A DNA stretch of 25,436 nt from an uncultured Oscillibacter sp. Lineage in GTDB: Bacteria > Bacillota > Clostridia > Oscillospirales > Oscillospiraceae. Below, piece by piece: positions 14,534 through 22,145 of the stretch. The position numbers were made by a program, and so were the translations under genes. Every line of letters begins with the position of its first letter. Position 1 is the stretch's first letter. Location: positions 1-25,436 of the forward strand of contig CAJUDW010000032.1 in the NCBI GenBank assembly GCA_910584995.1. The letters run 5' to 3'. The notes under the pieces were generated by a model, which worked only from the letters and a program-made list of their open reading frames with translations, had not been told where the DNA came from and searched no databases.

Positions 14534-15124
14534 ATGAATTTTGCAAAGGCGGAATTTATCCGCTCGGCGGCATCGCCGGAACAGTTCCTGCGGGATGGCC
14601 TGCCCCAGTTCGCCTTCGCAGGCCGGTCCAACGTGGGGAAATCCTCCGTGATCAACCGCCTGCTGAACCGGAAGAACCTGGCCTACGTGGGATCCTCCCC
14701 GGGAAAGACCAGCCAGGTGAATTACTTCCTGGTGGACAGCCGGGCTTATCTGGTGGATCTGCCGGGTTACGGCTACGCCAAGGTCTCCCGGGCAGAAAAG
14801 GAACGCTGGGGCCGCCTGATGGAACGGTATTTCCAGGAGGGCGGGAGTTATCTCACCGCAGGCGTCCTCATTGTGGACGCCCGCCACAAGCCCACGGCAG
14901 ACGACGTCACTATGCACGGCTGGTTCCGGGAAACCGGCTGTCCGGAGATTGTGGTGGCAAACAAGCTGGATAAGCTGAAAAAGAGCCAGATCGATCCGGC
15001 CCTGGCCCTGATCCGGGAGACCCTGGAACTGCCGGAGGAAGGGGCCCTGGTACCCTTCTCTGCGGAAAAGGGCATTGGGAAGGACACCCTGGCAGGGCTT
15101 TTGAACAAAGCCTGCGAATCATAA
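14534..15124 (+). CDS. engB: Ribosome biogenesis GTP-binding protein EngB/YsxC
   Basis: Small essential GTPase for late assembly of the 50S ribosomal subunit. The 196-residue protein has G1 GRSNVGKSS (30-38), G2 threonine T59 in GKTS, G3 DLPGYG (75-80), G4 NKLD (143-146, in place of the usual TKxD) and G5 FSAEKG near 178. ATG at 14534 has AAGGAG with 7 nt spacing. It starts 37 nt after potCD with no terminator between, so it may be read with the transporter operon. A strong terminator follows. In many Firmicutes engB follows lon or clpX; that neighbourhood is absent here. Confidence 0.96.
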   Translation: MNFAKAEFIRSAASPEQFLRDGLPQFAFAGRSNVGKSSVINRLLNRKNLAYVGSSPGKTSQVNYFLVDSRAYLVDLPGYGYAKVSRAEKERWGRLMERYFQEGGSYLTAGVLIVDARHKPTADDVTMHGWFRETGCPEIVVANKLDKLKKSQIDPALALIRETLELPEEGALVPFSAEKGIGKDTLAGLLNKACES

Positions 15125-15137
15125 AAGGGCAACGGAT

Positions 15138-15168
15138 AAAGGGGCGCGATGATAAATCGCGCCCCTTT
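15138..15168 (+). terminator. Terminator between engB and the convergent marR gene
   Basis: AAAGGGGCGCGAT (15138-15150) and ATCGCGCCCCTTT (15156-15168) form a perfect 13-bp stem with a 5-nt loop, just after the engB stop. The A and T runs within the arms let it serve both directions. Confidence 0.75.
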
Positions 15169-15219
15169 CCTTTATCTCCGCCGCCTGGGCTGTGCCGGGA
15201 TAGCCGGTCACGGCCCGGC

Positions 15220-15654
15220 CTATTCCTCTTCCAGGGCGGCGTCCACATTTTCCGTTACCCGATCCAGCCAGCGGCTCAGCCGGCAGATCTCCTCCTGGGT
15301 AAATCCCCGGAAAAGCAGTTCCCCATACCGCCGCTGGAGGGCCCGTCCCTCCTCCACAATGGGATCCGCCGCCGCCGTCAGCCGCAGATGGATGGTCTTC
15401 CGGTTCCCCTCCTGCCATGACCGCTCCAGAAGCCCCCGCCCCGCCAGGGCCTCGATGCCCGCGGAGATGTGGGATTTGGCAAGATGCCGTTTTTCCGCCA
15501 TGTCCCGGGCGGTGTCATACCCCGGGTTATTGGCCAGGAAGAGGAGGATATCCGCTTCCGTCTGGGTCAGGCCCCACTCCTCCAGCAGGGGGGTGAACAG
15601 GCGGGCATACAGCTTTCCCAGTCCCCGGGACCGGATAAAAAACGCGGGCAGCAT
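15220..15654 (-). CDS. MarR-family transcriptional regulator
   Basis: The 144-residue protein has the MarR winged-helix layout: an N-terminal dimerisation helix (FFIRSRGLGKLYARLFTPLL), then LTQTEADILLFLANNPG and TARDMAEKRHLAKSHISAGI as the helix-turn-helix (about 47-68). The wing LLERSWQEGNRKTIHLRLT and C-terminal dimerisation helices follow. These proteins are dimeric repressors or activators that respond to small ligands. ATG at 15654 has AAAGGAG with 9 nt spacing. A consensus promoter and a palindrome overlapping its start site lie directly upstream, which points to autoregulation. No obvious efflux or stress target gene is adjacent; the divergent side holds only small genes, so its regulon is unknown. 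Confidence 0.92.
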   Translation of the reverse strand: MLPAFFIRSRGLGKLYARLFTPLLEEWGLTQTEADILLFLANNPGYDTARDMAEKRHLAKSHISAGIEALAGRGLLERSWQEGNRKTIHLRLTAAADPIVEEGRALQRRYGELLFRGFTQEEICRLSRWLDRVTENVDAALEEE

Positions 15655-15669
15655 GGCCTTCGCTCCTTT

Positions 15670-15685
15670 TGTTCGTTTCTGAACA
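15670..15685. promoter_or_regulatory. Palindromic operator over the marR transcription start
   Basis: TGTTC-N6-GAACA is a perfect 16-bp inverted repeat. It touches the -10 box (15690-15685 on the minus strand) and covers the expected start site near 15678. Size and placement suit a MarR dimer blocking its own promoter. Confidence 0.6.
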
Positions 15686-15713
15686 GTATACCCGGGAATG
15701 GACGCCCTGTCAA
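15685..15713 (-). promoter_or_regulatory. Sigma-A promoter of the marR gene
   Basis: Minus strand TTGACA (15713-15708), exactly 17-nt spacer and TATACT (15690-15685), about 30 nt upstream of the start codon. Confidence 0.82.
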
Positions 15714-15789
15714 CCTGCTTCCGGCCGGCTCCCCCCTCTTCCTTTTGTGCCGGGGTGCGCTTCCGACAGTCCGACGCCTTACTCCTTTG

Positions 15790-15978
15790 TCATGTATCGT
15801 CCTGTGACGCGCCATCTTCACCAGCCGCCTTGCGCTCTACCGCGTTCCAAAGGAATAGGCCCATGGTAATCACAGCCAAAACCGGACCAAGCCGCGGCCA
15901 ATTCATGATCTCATAACCCAAAGCGCTTCCCAGATATCCAACAACAATGGTTAAGATAACAGCTATCACTTTATTCAT
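15790..15978 (-). CDS. Small membrane protein, 62 residues
   Basis: The product has two hydrophobic segments (about 4-22, VIAVILTIVVGYLGSALGY, and 30-46, GPVLAVITMGLFLWNAV). A polar acidic tail (AGEDGASQDDT) follows. No family is recognised. Support for a real gene is good: ATG at 15978 follows AAGGAGGAG at a proper distance, and a TTGAAC-17-TAAAAT promoter sits just upstream. It resembles the 81-residue membrane protein at 9940-10185 only in size and two-helix plan. Its stop lies about 80 nt upstream of the marR promoter, with no clear terminator between. Confidence 0.75.
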   Translation of the reverse strand: MNKVIAVILTIVVGYLGSALGYEIMNWPRLGPVLAVITMGLFLWNAVERKAAGEDGASQDDT

Positions 15979-16013
15979 GCTGTCTCCTCCTTAAATCCCG
16001 ATTTCCCATTTTG

Positions 16014-16042
16014 ATTTTATCATGGAAAATTCCGCGGTTCAA
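16014..16042 (-). promoter_or_regulatory. Promoter of the 62-residue membrane protein gene
   Basis: Minus strand TTGAAC (16042-16037), 17-nt spacer and TAAAAT (16019-16014), with TG one base before the -10 box. Confidence 0.68.
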
Positions 16043-16110
16043 TCCCAAATAAGCGAAATAGCCAACGCAAAACAGTGCAAAAGGTAAAAGGGATCCGGAA
16101 GGACGGCGGC

Positions 16111-16144
16111 AAAAGGCCCCGGGCGGCGTCTGCCGTCCGGGGCC
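16111..16144 (-). terminator. Terminator of the RNHCP-domain gene
   Basis: GGCCCCGGGCGGC (16115-16127) and GCCGTCCGGGGCC (16132-16144) form a 13-bp stem with one G-T pair and a 4-nt loop. On the minus strand it is followed by TTTTGCC. It begins 5 nt after the stop codon. Confidence 0.8.
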
Positions 16145-16149
16145 CTCTG

Positions 16150-16560
16150 TCAGCCGTTATCCGAGCCGGGCTCCGCCGTCTCCCCCATCATCGCCTCCAG
16201 ATGCTCCAGCGGGAAGGGCGGCCGGGCCAGGGGCCCCGCGGCAATGCCCAGAAGCTTTGCCGGATTGTCGTCCGCCGCCGTGCGGTTGGAACTGAGGGCC
16301 CCGCAGCGGCGGCAGCGGTGGATTACCGCCCACTCGCCGTCCCGGCGGACCCATACGGCGATTGGGTCCATCAGGCCTCCGCAGCCGCTGGCGCGATCGC
16401 CGGGCGTACTGTCCAGGTGGAGGCTGGACAGGCAGTAGGGGCAGTGGTTGCGGTGGCGGCTCCCCGCCCCCGCCGGATCCACCTGCCGTCCGCAGGCTTT
16501 GCAGCGGAAGGGGCGGGCAAAACCGGGGCCCTGCGCCCCGGCGCTGTGCGGTTGTTTCAC
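16150..16560 (-). CDS. RNHCP-domain zinc-ribbon protein
   Basis: The 136-residue protein carries the RNHCP signature. FRCKACGRQV is followed by SRHRNHCPYCLSSLHLD, then PGDRASGCGG and, later, WAVIHRCRRCGALSSNRTAADDN. The CxxC pairs and the His-rich core suggest two zinc ribbons. The family is named for the RNHCP motif and has no settled function; RNA association is often supposed because of the ribbon fold. The AGGAGG site is 8 nt from GTG at 16560 but only 2 nt from the in-frame ATG at 16566, so GTG is preferred. It is a single-gene unit with its own terminator. Confidence 0.88.
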   Translation of the reverse strand: MKQPHSAGAQGPGFARPFRCKACGRQVDPAGAGSRHRNHCPYCLSSLHLDSTPGDRASGCGGLMDPIAVWVRRDGEWAVIHRCRRCGALSSNRTAADDNPAKLLGIAAGPLARPPFPLEHLEAMMGETAEPGSDNG

Positions 16561-16626
16561 GATCATGTCCTCCTGAAGAATGTGTGTCCTTTCGGGAGGA
16601 ACGCGGTATGCGCGCAGGCCTCCCGG

Positions 16627-16665
16627 TCAGCCCACACTCTCCGACGAAAATGCACTTTGTTTCAT
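16627..16665 (-). CDS. Possible 12-residue leader peptide upstream of the RNHCP gene
   Basis: ATG at 16665 is preceded by AAGGAG with 8 nt spacing and followed by eleven sense codons (MKQSAFSSESVG) and TGA. A TATACT element lies about 17 nt upstream of the ATG. Between this frame and the RNHCP start is a hairpin (GGGAGG with CCTCCC). It could be a translated leader that controls the downstream gene, or simply chance; there is no run of one amino acid to suggest classical attenuation. Confidence 0.25.
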   Translation of the reverse strand: MKQSAFSSESVG

Positions 16666-16736
16666 ATGCCTTTCTCCTTGCAGTATACCGTATTGGGCGC
16701 AGCCAGGCGGACGCCCGGCCAGTGAAAAATATCGAT

Positions 16737-16765
16737 TTGACGTTTTTCTACCCCGTTTACTATAT
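16737..16765 (+). promoter_or_regulatory. Probable pyrH promoter
   Basis: TTGACG (16737-16742) is followed after 17 nt by CTATAT (16760-16765), or after 18 nt by TATATC. It would drive the pyrH-to-ispG cluster with a leader of about 110 nt. Confidence 0.45.
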
Positions 16766-16884
16766 CACAGCCGGATTCCCCTGTCCATCCTGAAATTTTT
16801 TGGGGGAAAGTTTTCAAACCCCCTATGCAAAACCGGAAAAATACGTTAAAATAAACAACAAACACAAAAGGAGAGGAACCACTT

Positions 16885-17601
16885 ATGGCAGATCCAATTT
16901 ACAAACGGGTACTGTTAAAAATCAGCGGCGAGGCCCTGGCCGGAGGCAAGGGCACAGGACTGGATTTCCGGATGATTGAAAGCGTCTGCGAGGTTATCCG
17001 GGAGTGTCTGGCCATGGGCGTGCAGACGGGCCTGGTGGTCGGCGGCGGCAACTTCTGGCGGGGCGCCAAAAACCAGGGCGTGGAGATGGAGCGTACCCGG
17101 GCCGACCATATGGGTATGCTGGCCACCATCATGAACTCCCTGGCCATAGCGGACGTGTGCGAACGGATGGATATTCCCGTCCGGGTGCAGACCGCCATCA
17201 ACATGTTTCCTGTGGCTGAGGTCTACGAACAGGAGCAGGCCCTGCGGCATATGGAAAAGGGCCGCCTGGTCATCTTCGGCGGCGGCACCGGGAACCCCTA
17301 TTTCTCCACGGATACCGCCGCGGTCCTCCGGGCGGTGCAGATCGGCGCGGAGGCCATCCTCCTGGCCAAGAATGTGGACGGCGTATACAGCGCCGACCCG
17401 GTCCTGGATCCTGCGGCGGTGAAGTACGACGCCATCACCTATGAGGAAGTATTGGCGAAGCGTCTGGCGGTCATGGATCTGACGGCCACCTCCCTCGCCA
17501 TGGAAAACCATATCCCGGTACGGGTGTTTGCCCTGAAGGATCCCCAGAACATCTTCCGCGTACTCCAGGGAGAGAAGCTGGGCACCCTTGTGGGAGAATG
17601 A
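16885..17601 (+). CDS. pyrH: UMP kinase
   Basis: Converts UMP to UDP with ATP in pyrimidine nucleotide synthesis; bacterial PyrH is hexameric and feedback-inhibited by UTP. The 238-residue protein belongs to the amino acid kinase fold: KRVLLKISGEAL at the N-terminus, VVGGGNFWRG (~51-60), then GRLVIFGGGTGNPYFSTDTA and LAKNVDGVYSADP. Length is normal. ATG at 16885 follows GGAGAGG. Usually rpsB and tsf precede pyrH in Firmicutes; here pyrH is first in the cluster behind its own promoter. frr follows after 54 nt. Confidence 0.98.
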   Translation: MADPIYKRVLLKISGEALAGGKGTGLDFRMIESVCEVIRECLAMGVQTGLVVGGGNFWRGAKNQGVEMERTRADHMGMLATIMNSLAIADVCERMDIPVRVQTAINMFPVAEVYEQEQALRHMEKGRLVIFGGGTGNPYFSTDTAAVLRAVQIGAEAILLAKNVDGVYSADPVLDPAAVKYDAITYEEVLAKRLAVMDLTATSLAMENHIPVRVFALKDPQNIFRVLQGEKLGTLVGE

Positions 17602-17655
17602 CGCCTCTTTCGTGAACTTCACCTATCTATACATTTTGAAAGGAAGGACTCCACT

Positions 17656-18213
17656 ATGTTACAGGAAGAATACAAGGTTTACGAAGAAAAAATGAAGAAG
17701 AGCATTGACTCCGTGTCCGCCGATTTTGCCTCCGTGCGGGCCGGACGGGCCAATGCCTCCGTGCTGGACCGGATTATGGTGGATTACTACGGCAGCCCCA
17801 CTCCCATCCAGCAGATTGCCGCCATTGCCTCCCCGGATCCCCGCTCCCTGGTGATCACTCCCTGGGACGGCTCCGCCCTGAAGGCCATTGAAAAGGCCAT
17901 CCAGAACTCCGATCTGGGCATCCATCCCCAGAACGACGGCAAGAGTGTGCGGCTGTCCTTCCCCCAGCTGACGGAGGAGCGCCGGAAGGAACTGGTCAAG
18001 CAGATCCGCAAATACGCGGAGACCGGCAAGGTAGCTATCCGCAACATCCGGCGGGACGCCATGGAGAACTTCAAAAAGCAGGAGAAGAAGTCCGAGATCA
18101 CCGAGGATGAGATGAAGATGGTGGAAAAGGATCTGCAGAAATTGACGGACGACAGCTGCAAGAAGCTGGACGATCTGCTGGCCAAGAAGGAAAAGGAGCT
18201 GACCACGGTCTGA
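17656..18213 (+). CDS. frr: Ribosome recycling factor
   Basis: Splits the post-termination ribosome together with EF-G. The 185-residue protein is full length and colinear with the family: RAGRANASVLDRIMVDYYG (~28-46), SPTPIQQIAAIASPDPRSL and ERRKELVKQIRKYAETGKVA, with the usual RNIRRDAME stretch. ATG at 17656 has AAGGA upstream. Its TGA overlaps the uppS ATG by one base, indicating translational coupling. Confidence 0.98.
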   Translation: MLQEEYKVYEEKMKKSIDSVSADFASVRAGRANASVLDRIMVDYYGSPTPIQQIAAIASPDPRSLVITPWDGSALKAIEKAIQNSDLGIHPQNDGKSVRLSFPQLTEERRKELVKQIRKYAETGKVAIRNIRRDAMENFKKQEKKSEITEDEMKMVEKDLQKLTDDSCKKLDDLLAKKEKELTTV

Positions 18214-18953
18214 TGGCGGAGAAAAAAGAGGAGGGGCAGGCCCGAAGCCTGCCCCGGCACATCGCCATCATCATGGACGGCAACGGCCGCTGGGCAACCA
18301 AACGGGGCCTCCCCCGGACGGCCGGCCACAAGGCCGGGGCAGAGACTTTCCGCCGCATCGCCACATACTGTAAAAATCTGGGTGTCAAGCACCTGACGGT
18401 TTACGCTTTCTCCACGGAGAACTGGAAACGGTCCGCCGATGAGGTGGGGACTATTATGGCCCTTTTGAAACGGTATCTGCTGGAGGCGGTAAACACCATG
18501 GAGCGGGATCACATCCGCCTCCATTTCTTCGGGGACATGACGCCCATCTCCCCGGATCTGCAGGCCCTGGCCCGGGAGACCGACGAGATCACCGAGCACC
18601 TGTCCAAGGACGATTTCCAGGCCAACGTCTGCCTGAACTACGGGGGCCGGGACGAGATACTCCGGGCGGCCCGGCGCTTTGCGGAGGAGTGCGCCGGAGG
18701 GCGCCGGAAACCGGAGGAACTGGACGAAGCCCTGTTCTCCTCCTACCTGGACTCCGCAGGCATCCCGGATCCGGATCTCATCATCCGTCCCGGCGGGGAG
18801 GAGCGGATCTCCAACTTCCTCCTGTGGCAGTGCGCCTATTCGGAGTTCTACACCACAGACGCCCTGTGGCCGGACTTTGACGAGGCAGAACTGGATCGGG
18901 CCATTGCGGCCTACCAGGCCCGGGACAGGCGGTACGGGGGCGTAAAAAAATGA
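18213..18953 (+). CDS. uppS: Isoprenyl (undecaprenyl) diphosphate synthase
   Basis: Condenses isopentenyl diphosphate with farnesyl diphosphate to give the C55 lipid carrier for peptidoglycan. The 246-residue cis-prenyltransferase has HIAIIMDGNGRWA (catalytic D22), GLPRTAGHKAG, YAFSTENWKR, VCLNYGGRDEI and the C-terminal PDLIIRPGGEERISNFLLWQ. All are intact. It starts within the frr stop codon. The 100-nt gap to cdsA holds a very long hairpin rather than direct overlap. Confidence 0.97.
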   Translation: MAEKKEEGQARSLPRHIAIIMDGNGRWATKRGLPRTAGHKAGAETFRRIATYCKNLGVKHLTVYAFSTENWKRSADEVGTIMALLKRYLLEAVNTMERDHIRLHFFGDMTPISPDLQALARETDEITEHLSKDDFQANVCLNYGGRDEILRAARRFAEECAGGRRKPEELDEALFSSYLDSAGIPDPDLIIRPGGEERISNFLLWQCAYSEFYTTDALWPDFDEAELDRAIAAYQARDRRYGGVKK

Positions 18954-18955
18954 AA

Positions 18956-19025
18956 GCAAGAGCGAAGAGTGAAGACGGGGACGGCCTCCCGTTTCCCCCG
19001 TCTTCACCCTCCGCTCTTGCGTTTT
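18956..19025 (+). terminator. Long imperfect hairpin between uppS and cdsA
   Basis: GCAAGAGCG (18956-18964) pairs with CGCTCTTGC (19012-19020). Then come a symmetric 4x4 internal loop and GTGAAGACGGGG (18969-18980) with CCCCGTCTTCAC (18996-19007), and an apical ACGG/CCGT stem with a 4-nt loop. GTTTTCC follows. It begins 3 nt after the uppS stop. It could be a partial terminator, a processing site or a small mobile repeat. Confidence 0.6.
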
Positions 19026-19053
19026 CCATCTTCCGGAAGAAAAGGAGGGTCTT

Positions 19054-19884
19054 ATGGGTCAGCGGGTTTTAGTGGCTGTTATCGGCGTACCGGTCCTGGT
19101 CTATGTGGTACTGTGGGCGCCTATGGTTGTGATGGCGGCGGCGCTCTGTATTCTGGCGGGCGTAGGCGCCTGGGAACTGCAGCAGTGTGTCGGCGGTGGA
19201 AACCGCCATGGCTGGGAATCGTTAGGCGTGCTGTTTTCCGTATGGGCGGTGTGGGTCTTTTACAAACGCCCTGAACATATCGCGGCCTTTTTTGTGACAG
19301 CGGGCATCCTGATCTGCGCCTGCGCCATATGGGAAGGCGGAAAGATGAAATTTCAGCAGCTTTCCGCGCTTCTATTTGGCAGTATCTTTCTCAGCTACTC
19401 CTTTTCGTCTTTCCTGCGGCTGGACGCCCTGGGCCTGCACCGGGCCTATCTGCTCCTGCCCTTCATCCTCAGCTTCGCCTGCGATACCTTCGCCTATTTT
19501 ACCGGCCTCACCCTTGGGAAGCACAAGCTGGCCCCCAAGGTCAGCCCCAAGAAAACCGTGGAGGGCTCTATTGGCGGCCTTGTGGGCAACGTACTCTGCG
19601 GGCTGCTGTTCGCCTGGGTAATGGACCGCTGGTTCGGCGGCTCCATCGGCTGCGGGCACATGGCCCTGGTGGCCCTGATCTGCGGTGTTGTGGCCCAGAT
19701 CGGTGATCTCAGCTTCTCCCTGATCAAGCGGGAATTCGGCATCAAGGACTACGGCCATCTCTTCCTGGCTCACGGCGGCGTGCTGGATCGGTTTGACAGC
19801 GTGCTGTTCGTGGCCCCGGTGCTGGAGGTGTATTTCAAACTCGTTTCAGCTTTCCCCAATATGATAACGCAAAACCACCCATAA
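19054..19884 (+). CDS. cdsA: Phosphatidate cytidylyltransferase
   Basis: Makes CDP-diacylglycerol, the precursor of bacterial phospholipids, from phosphatidate and CTP. The 276-residue integral membrane protein has about eight hydrophobic segments. The family signature is SPKKTVEGSIGG, with C-terminal GDLSFSLIKREFGIKDYG and HGGVLDRFDSVLF. ATG at 19054 follows GGAGG. The gene is in the classic uppS-cdsA-dxr order, although the hairpin before it may reduce or process the transcript. dxr starts 29 nt after its stop. Confidence 0.97.
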   Translation: MGQRVLVAVIGVPVLVYVVLWAPMVVMAAALCILAGVGAWELQQCVGGGNRHGWESLGVLFSVWAVWVFYKRPEHIAAFFVTAGILICACAIWEGGKMKFQQLSALLFGSIFLSYSFSSFLRLDALGLHRAYLLLPFILSFACDTFAYFTGLTLGKHKLAPKVSPKKTVEGSIGGLVGNVLCGLLFAWVMDRWFGGSIGCGHMALVALICGVVAQIGDLSFSLIKREFGIKDYGHLFLAHGGVLDRFDSVLFVAPVLEVYFKLVSAFPNMITQNHP

Positions 19885-19913
19885 GTATGAAGTGAGGAAC
19901 ATAGAGTGGTGTT

Positions 19914-21071
19914 ATGAGTAGAACGATTTCGATTTTAGGCTCCACCGGCTCCATCGGGCGGCAGACCCTGGACGTGGCGGAGCAGCTGGGCCTCACCGTG
20001 GCGGCCCTCACCGCCCACAGAAGCGTGAAGCGGATGGAGGAACAGGCCCGGAAATTCCGTCCCACCCTGGCGGTGCTGACAGACGGGCCTGCCGCCAAGG
20101 ATCTGGCCCTGCGGCTGGCGGATACGGCCACAAAGGTCCTGGGCGGCCCCCAGGGCCTGGCGGAGGCGGCGACCCTCCCCCAGGCGGACACGGTGGTCAC
20201 CGCCGTGGTGGGCACCGTGGGCCTGGCCCCCACCCTGGCCGCCATCCGGGAGAAGAAACGGATTGCCTTGGCCAACAAGGAAACCTTGGTCTGCGCCGGG
20301 GAACTGGTCATGGACGCGGCGGATCGGTACGGCGCGGAGATTGTGCCGGTGGATTCCGAGCATTCCGCCATTTTCCAGTGCCTCCAGGGCAGCGGGGATC
20401 GCCGGGAGATCCGGCGCCTGCTCCTCACCTGCTCCGGCGGGCCTTTTTATGGTATGGCTTACGAACAGGCGGGCAAAATGACCAAAGCGGACGCCCTGCG
20501 GCATCCCAACTGGACGATGGGCCCCAAAATCACCGTAGACTGCGCCACCCTGATGAACAAGGGCCTGGAGGTCATTGAGGCCATGCGCCTCTACCGCCTG
20601 CCCCTCTCCCAGGTACAGGTAGTCATCCACCGCCAGTCCATCGTCCACTCCCTGGTGGAGTTCCGGGACGGGGCCGTCCTGGCCCAGCTGGGCACGCCGG
20701 ATATGCGCCTGCCCATCCGCTACGCCATGACTTACCCCGCCCGGGGGGAGAACCCCGCCCTGCCGCTGGATCTCCTCTCCTGCCCCCCTTTGACGTTCTC
20801 TGCCCCGGATCGGGAGGCCTTTCCCTGCCTCCGTCTAGCGGAGGAGGCTGCCGCAACTGGCGGCACTGCCTGCGCCGTGCTGAACGCCGCTAATGAGGAG
20901 GCCGTCCGGCTGTTCCTGGCAGAAAAAATCGGGTTCCACGACATCCCCCGGCTGGTCTCCAGGGCCCGGGAAGCCGCAGCCGTTACGCAGAACCCCACCC
21001 TGGAGGAAATCCTGGCCGCCGACCGGGCGGCCAGGGAAATCGTTTGGAAGGAGACGGAACGTCTTTCATGA
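19914..21071 (+). CDS. dxr: 1-deoxy-D-xylulose 5-phosphate reductoisomerase
   Basis: First committed enzyme of the MEP isoprenoid pathway, converting DXP to MEP with NADPH and a divalent metal. The 385-residue protein has the nucleotide-binding GSTGSIG (9-15), ANKETLV (120-126), metal ligands D147 and E149 in VPVDSEHSAIFQ, the flexible loop around HPNWTMG (197-203) and the substrate motif MNKGLEVIEA (214-223). Length is normal. The region before the ATG has only a weak ribosome binding site (GAGTGGTG). Its TGA overlaps the rseP start as ATGA. Confidence 0.97.
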   Translation: MSRTISILGSTGSIGRQTLDVAEQLGLTVAALTAHRSVKRMEEQARKFRPTLAVLTDGPAAKDLALRLADTATKVLGGPQGLAEAATLPQADTVVTAVVGTVGLAPTLAAIREKKRIALANKETLVCAGELVMDAADRYGAEIVPVDSEHSAIFQCLQGSGDRREIRRLLLTCSGGPFYGMAYEQAGKMTKADALRHPNWTMGPKITVDCATLMNKGLEVIEAMRLYRLPLSQVQVVIHRQSIVHSLVEFRDGAVLAQLGTPDMRLPIRYAMTYPARGENPALPLDLLSCPPLTFSAPDREAFPCLRLAEEAAATGGTACAVLNAANEEAVRLFLAEKIGFHDIPRLVSRAREAAAVTQNPTLEEILAADRAAREIVWKETERLS

Positions 21072-22135
21072 AAGGTATCATCTATATCCTGGCAGCAATT
21101 TTGATTTTCGGCCTTCTGGTGGCTCTCCATGAGTTGGGCCACTTCCTGGCCGCGAAGTTCTGCGGTGTGAGGGTCAACGAGTTTTCTATCGGCATGGGCC
21201 CCGCCCTCTGGAGCCGGAAACATGGGGAGACCCAGTATTCCCTCCGGGCCTTCCCCATCGGCGGCTTCTGCGCCCTGGAGGGGGAGGACGAGGACAGCGG
21301 CGACCAGCGTTCCCTGTCCCGGCAGGGGTTTTGGAAAAAGGCCTTTATCTTTGCCGCCGGGGCCGGGATGAACTTCCTGACAGGCCTTGTTATCCTTCTG
21401 GCCCTGTACGCCGGGGCCTCCGGGTTCTATGTAGATCAGATCTCCGGCACGGCCCCGGAATTCCCCTATCAGGGAGAGGCAGGCCTTCTGCCTGGGGATC
21501 GGATTTACAAGATCAACGGCTACCGCACCTATTTCTCCGGGGACGCCAACCTGTTTTTAAGTTATTCCCGGGACACGGCGGACATTGAGGTTCTGCGGGA
21601 CGGTGTGCGCGTTCACCTGCGGGATATTCCCCGGCAGACCTGCACCTCCACCGACGGTGCCACCTATCAGGGCTTCGGCGTCTATATCCACGCTGTCCAG
21701 GAACCGGGCACCCTGGGGAACAAGCTGCGCTACACCTGGTATCAGGCCCTGGACTTTGTACAGCTGGTGTGGTTCAGCCTGGTTCAGCTGTTTACCGGCG
21801 GCGTTTCCGTCCAGGAACTCAGCGGCCCGGTGGGCATCGTCTCCACCATCACCCAGGTAGGCGAATCCTCCCAAACTGCGCTGATGGCTGTCCAGAACAT
21901 TGCCTTTCTGGCGGCCCTTATCGCCGTGAACCTGGCGGTGATGAACCTGCTGCCTGTCCCCGCCCTGGACGGCGGGCGGATCTTCTTCCTGCTGGTGGAT
22001 CAGGCGTCGCTGCTGCTGTTCCGGCGGAAGGTGCCGGAGCGGTATCAGGCCTACGTGAACACGGCGGGGTTTGTGGTGCTGATGGGTTTCATGCTGCTGG
22101 TGACCCTTCAGGACGTATTTAAACTGTTTCGTTAG
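21068..22135 (+). CDS. rseP: Site-2 intramembrane metalloprotease RseP/RasP
   Basis: Cleaves membrane-anchored anti-sigma factors and signal peptides within the membrane. The 355-residue protein has the zinc motif HELGH (21-25) in the first membrane helix, a PDZ domain (about 117-185: GLLPGDRIYKING, then DIEVLRDG) and the second metal motif NLLPVPALDGGR (D301). Further helices follow near the C-terminus. It starts at ATG 21068, overlapping the dxr stop by 4 nt; an earlier in-frame ATG at 21044 lies inside dxr. Position after dxr is the conserved one in Firmicutes and many other bacteria. Confidence 0.96.
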   Translation: MKGIIYILAAILIFGLLVALHELGHFLAAKFCGVRVNEFSIGMGPALWSRKHGETQYSLRAFPIGGFCALEGEDEDSGDQRSLSRQGFWKKAFIFAAGAGMNFLTGLVILLALYAGASGFYVDQISGTAPEFPYQGEAGLLPGDRIYKINGYRTYFSGDANLFLSYSRDTADIEVLRDGVRVHLRDIPRQTCTSTDGATYQGFGVYIHAVQEPGTLGNKLRYTWYQALDFVQLVWFSLVQLFTGGVSVQELSGPVGIVSTITQVGESSQTALMAVQNIAFLAALIAVNLAVMNLLPVPALDGGRIFFLLVDQASLLLFRRKVPERYQAYVNTAGFVVLMGFMLLVTLQDVFKLFR

Positions 22136-22145
22136 GAGGCCGGGT

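Larger units (their letters stand above)
16567..16884. other. Divergent intergenic region between the RNHCP gene and pyrH
   Basis: About 320 nt holding a possible 12-residue leader reading frame on the minus strand (16627-16665), a GGGAGG/CCTCCC hairpin between it and the RNHCP start, and a plausible pyrH promoter (16737-16765). No larger gene is supported. Confidence 0.5.

Noticed and set aside
16105..16120. CGGCAAAAGGCCC resembles the core of repeat copy 2 near 6214, hinting at a third copy.
   Set aside because: The match is a single short block without the two 13-nt end blocks, and here it belongs to the RNHCP terminator.
17787..19007. A 406-codon minus-strand open frame opposite frr and uppS.
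   Set aside because: Antisense shadow in GC-rich DNA; both sense genes are certain family members.
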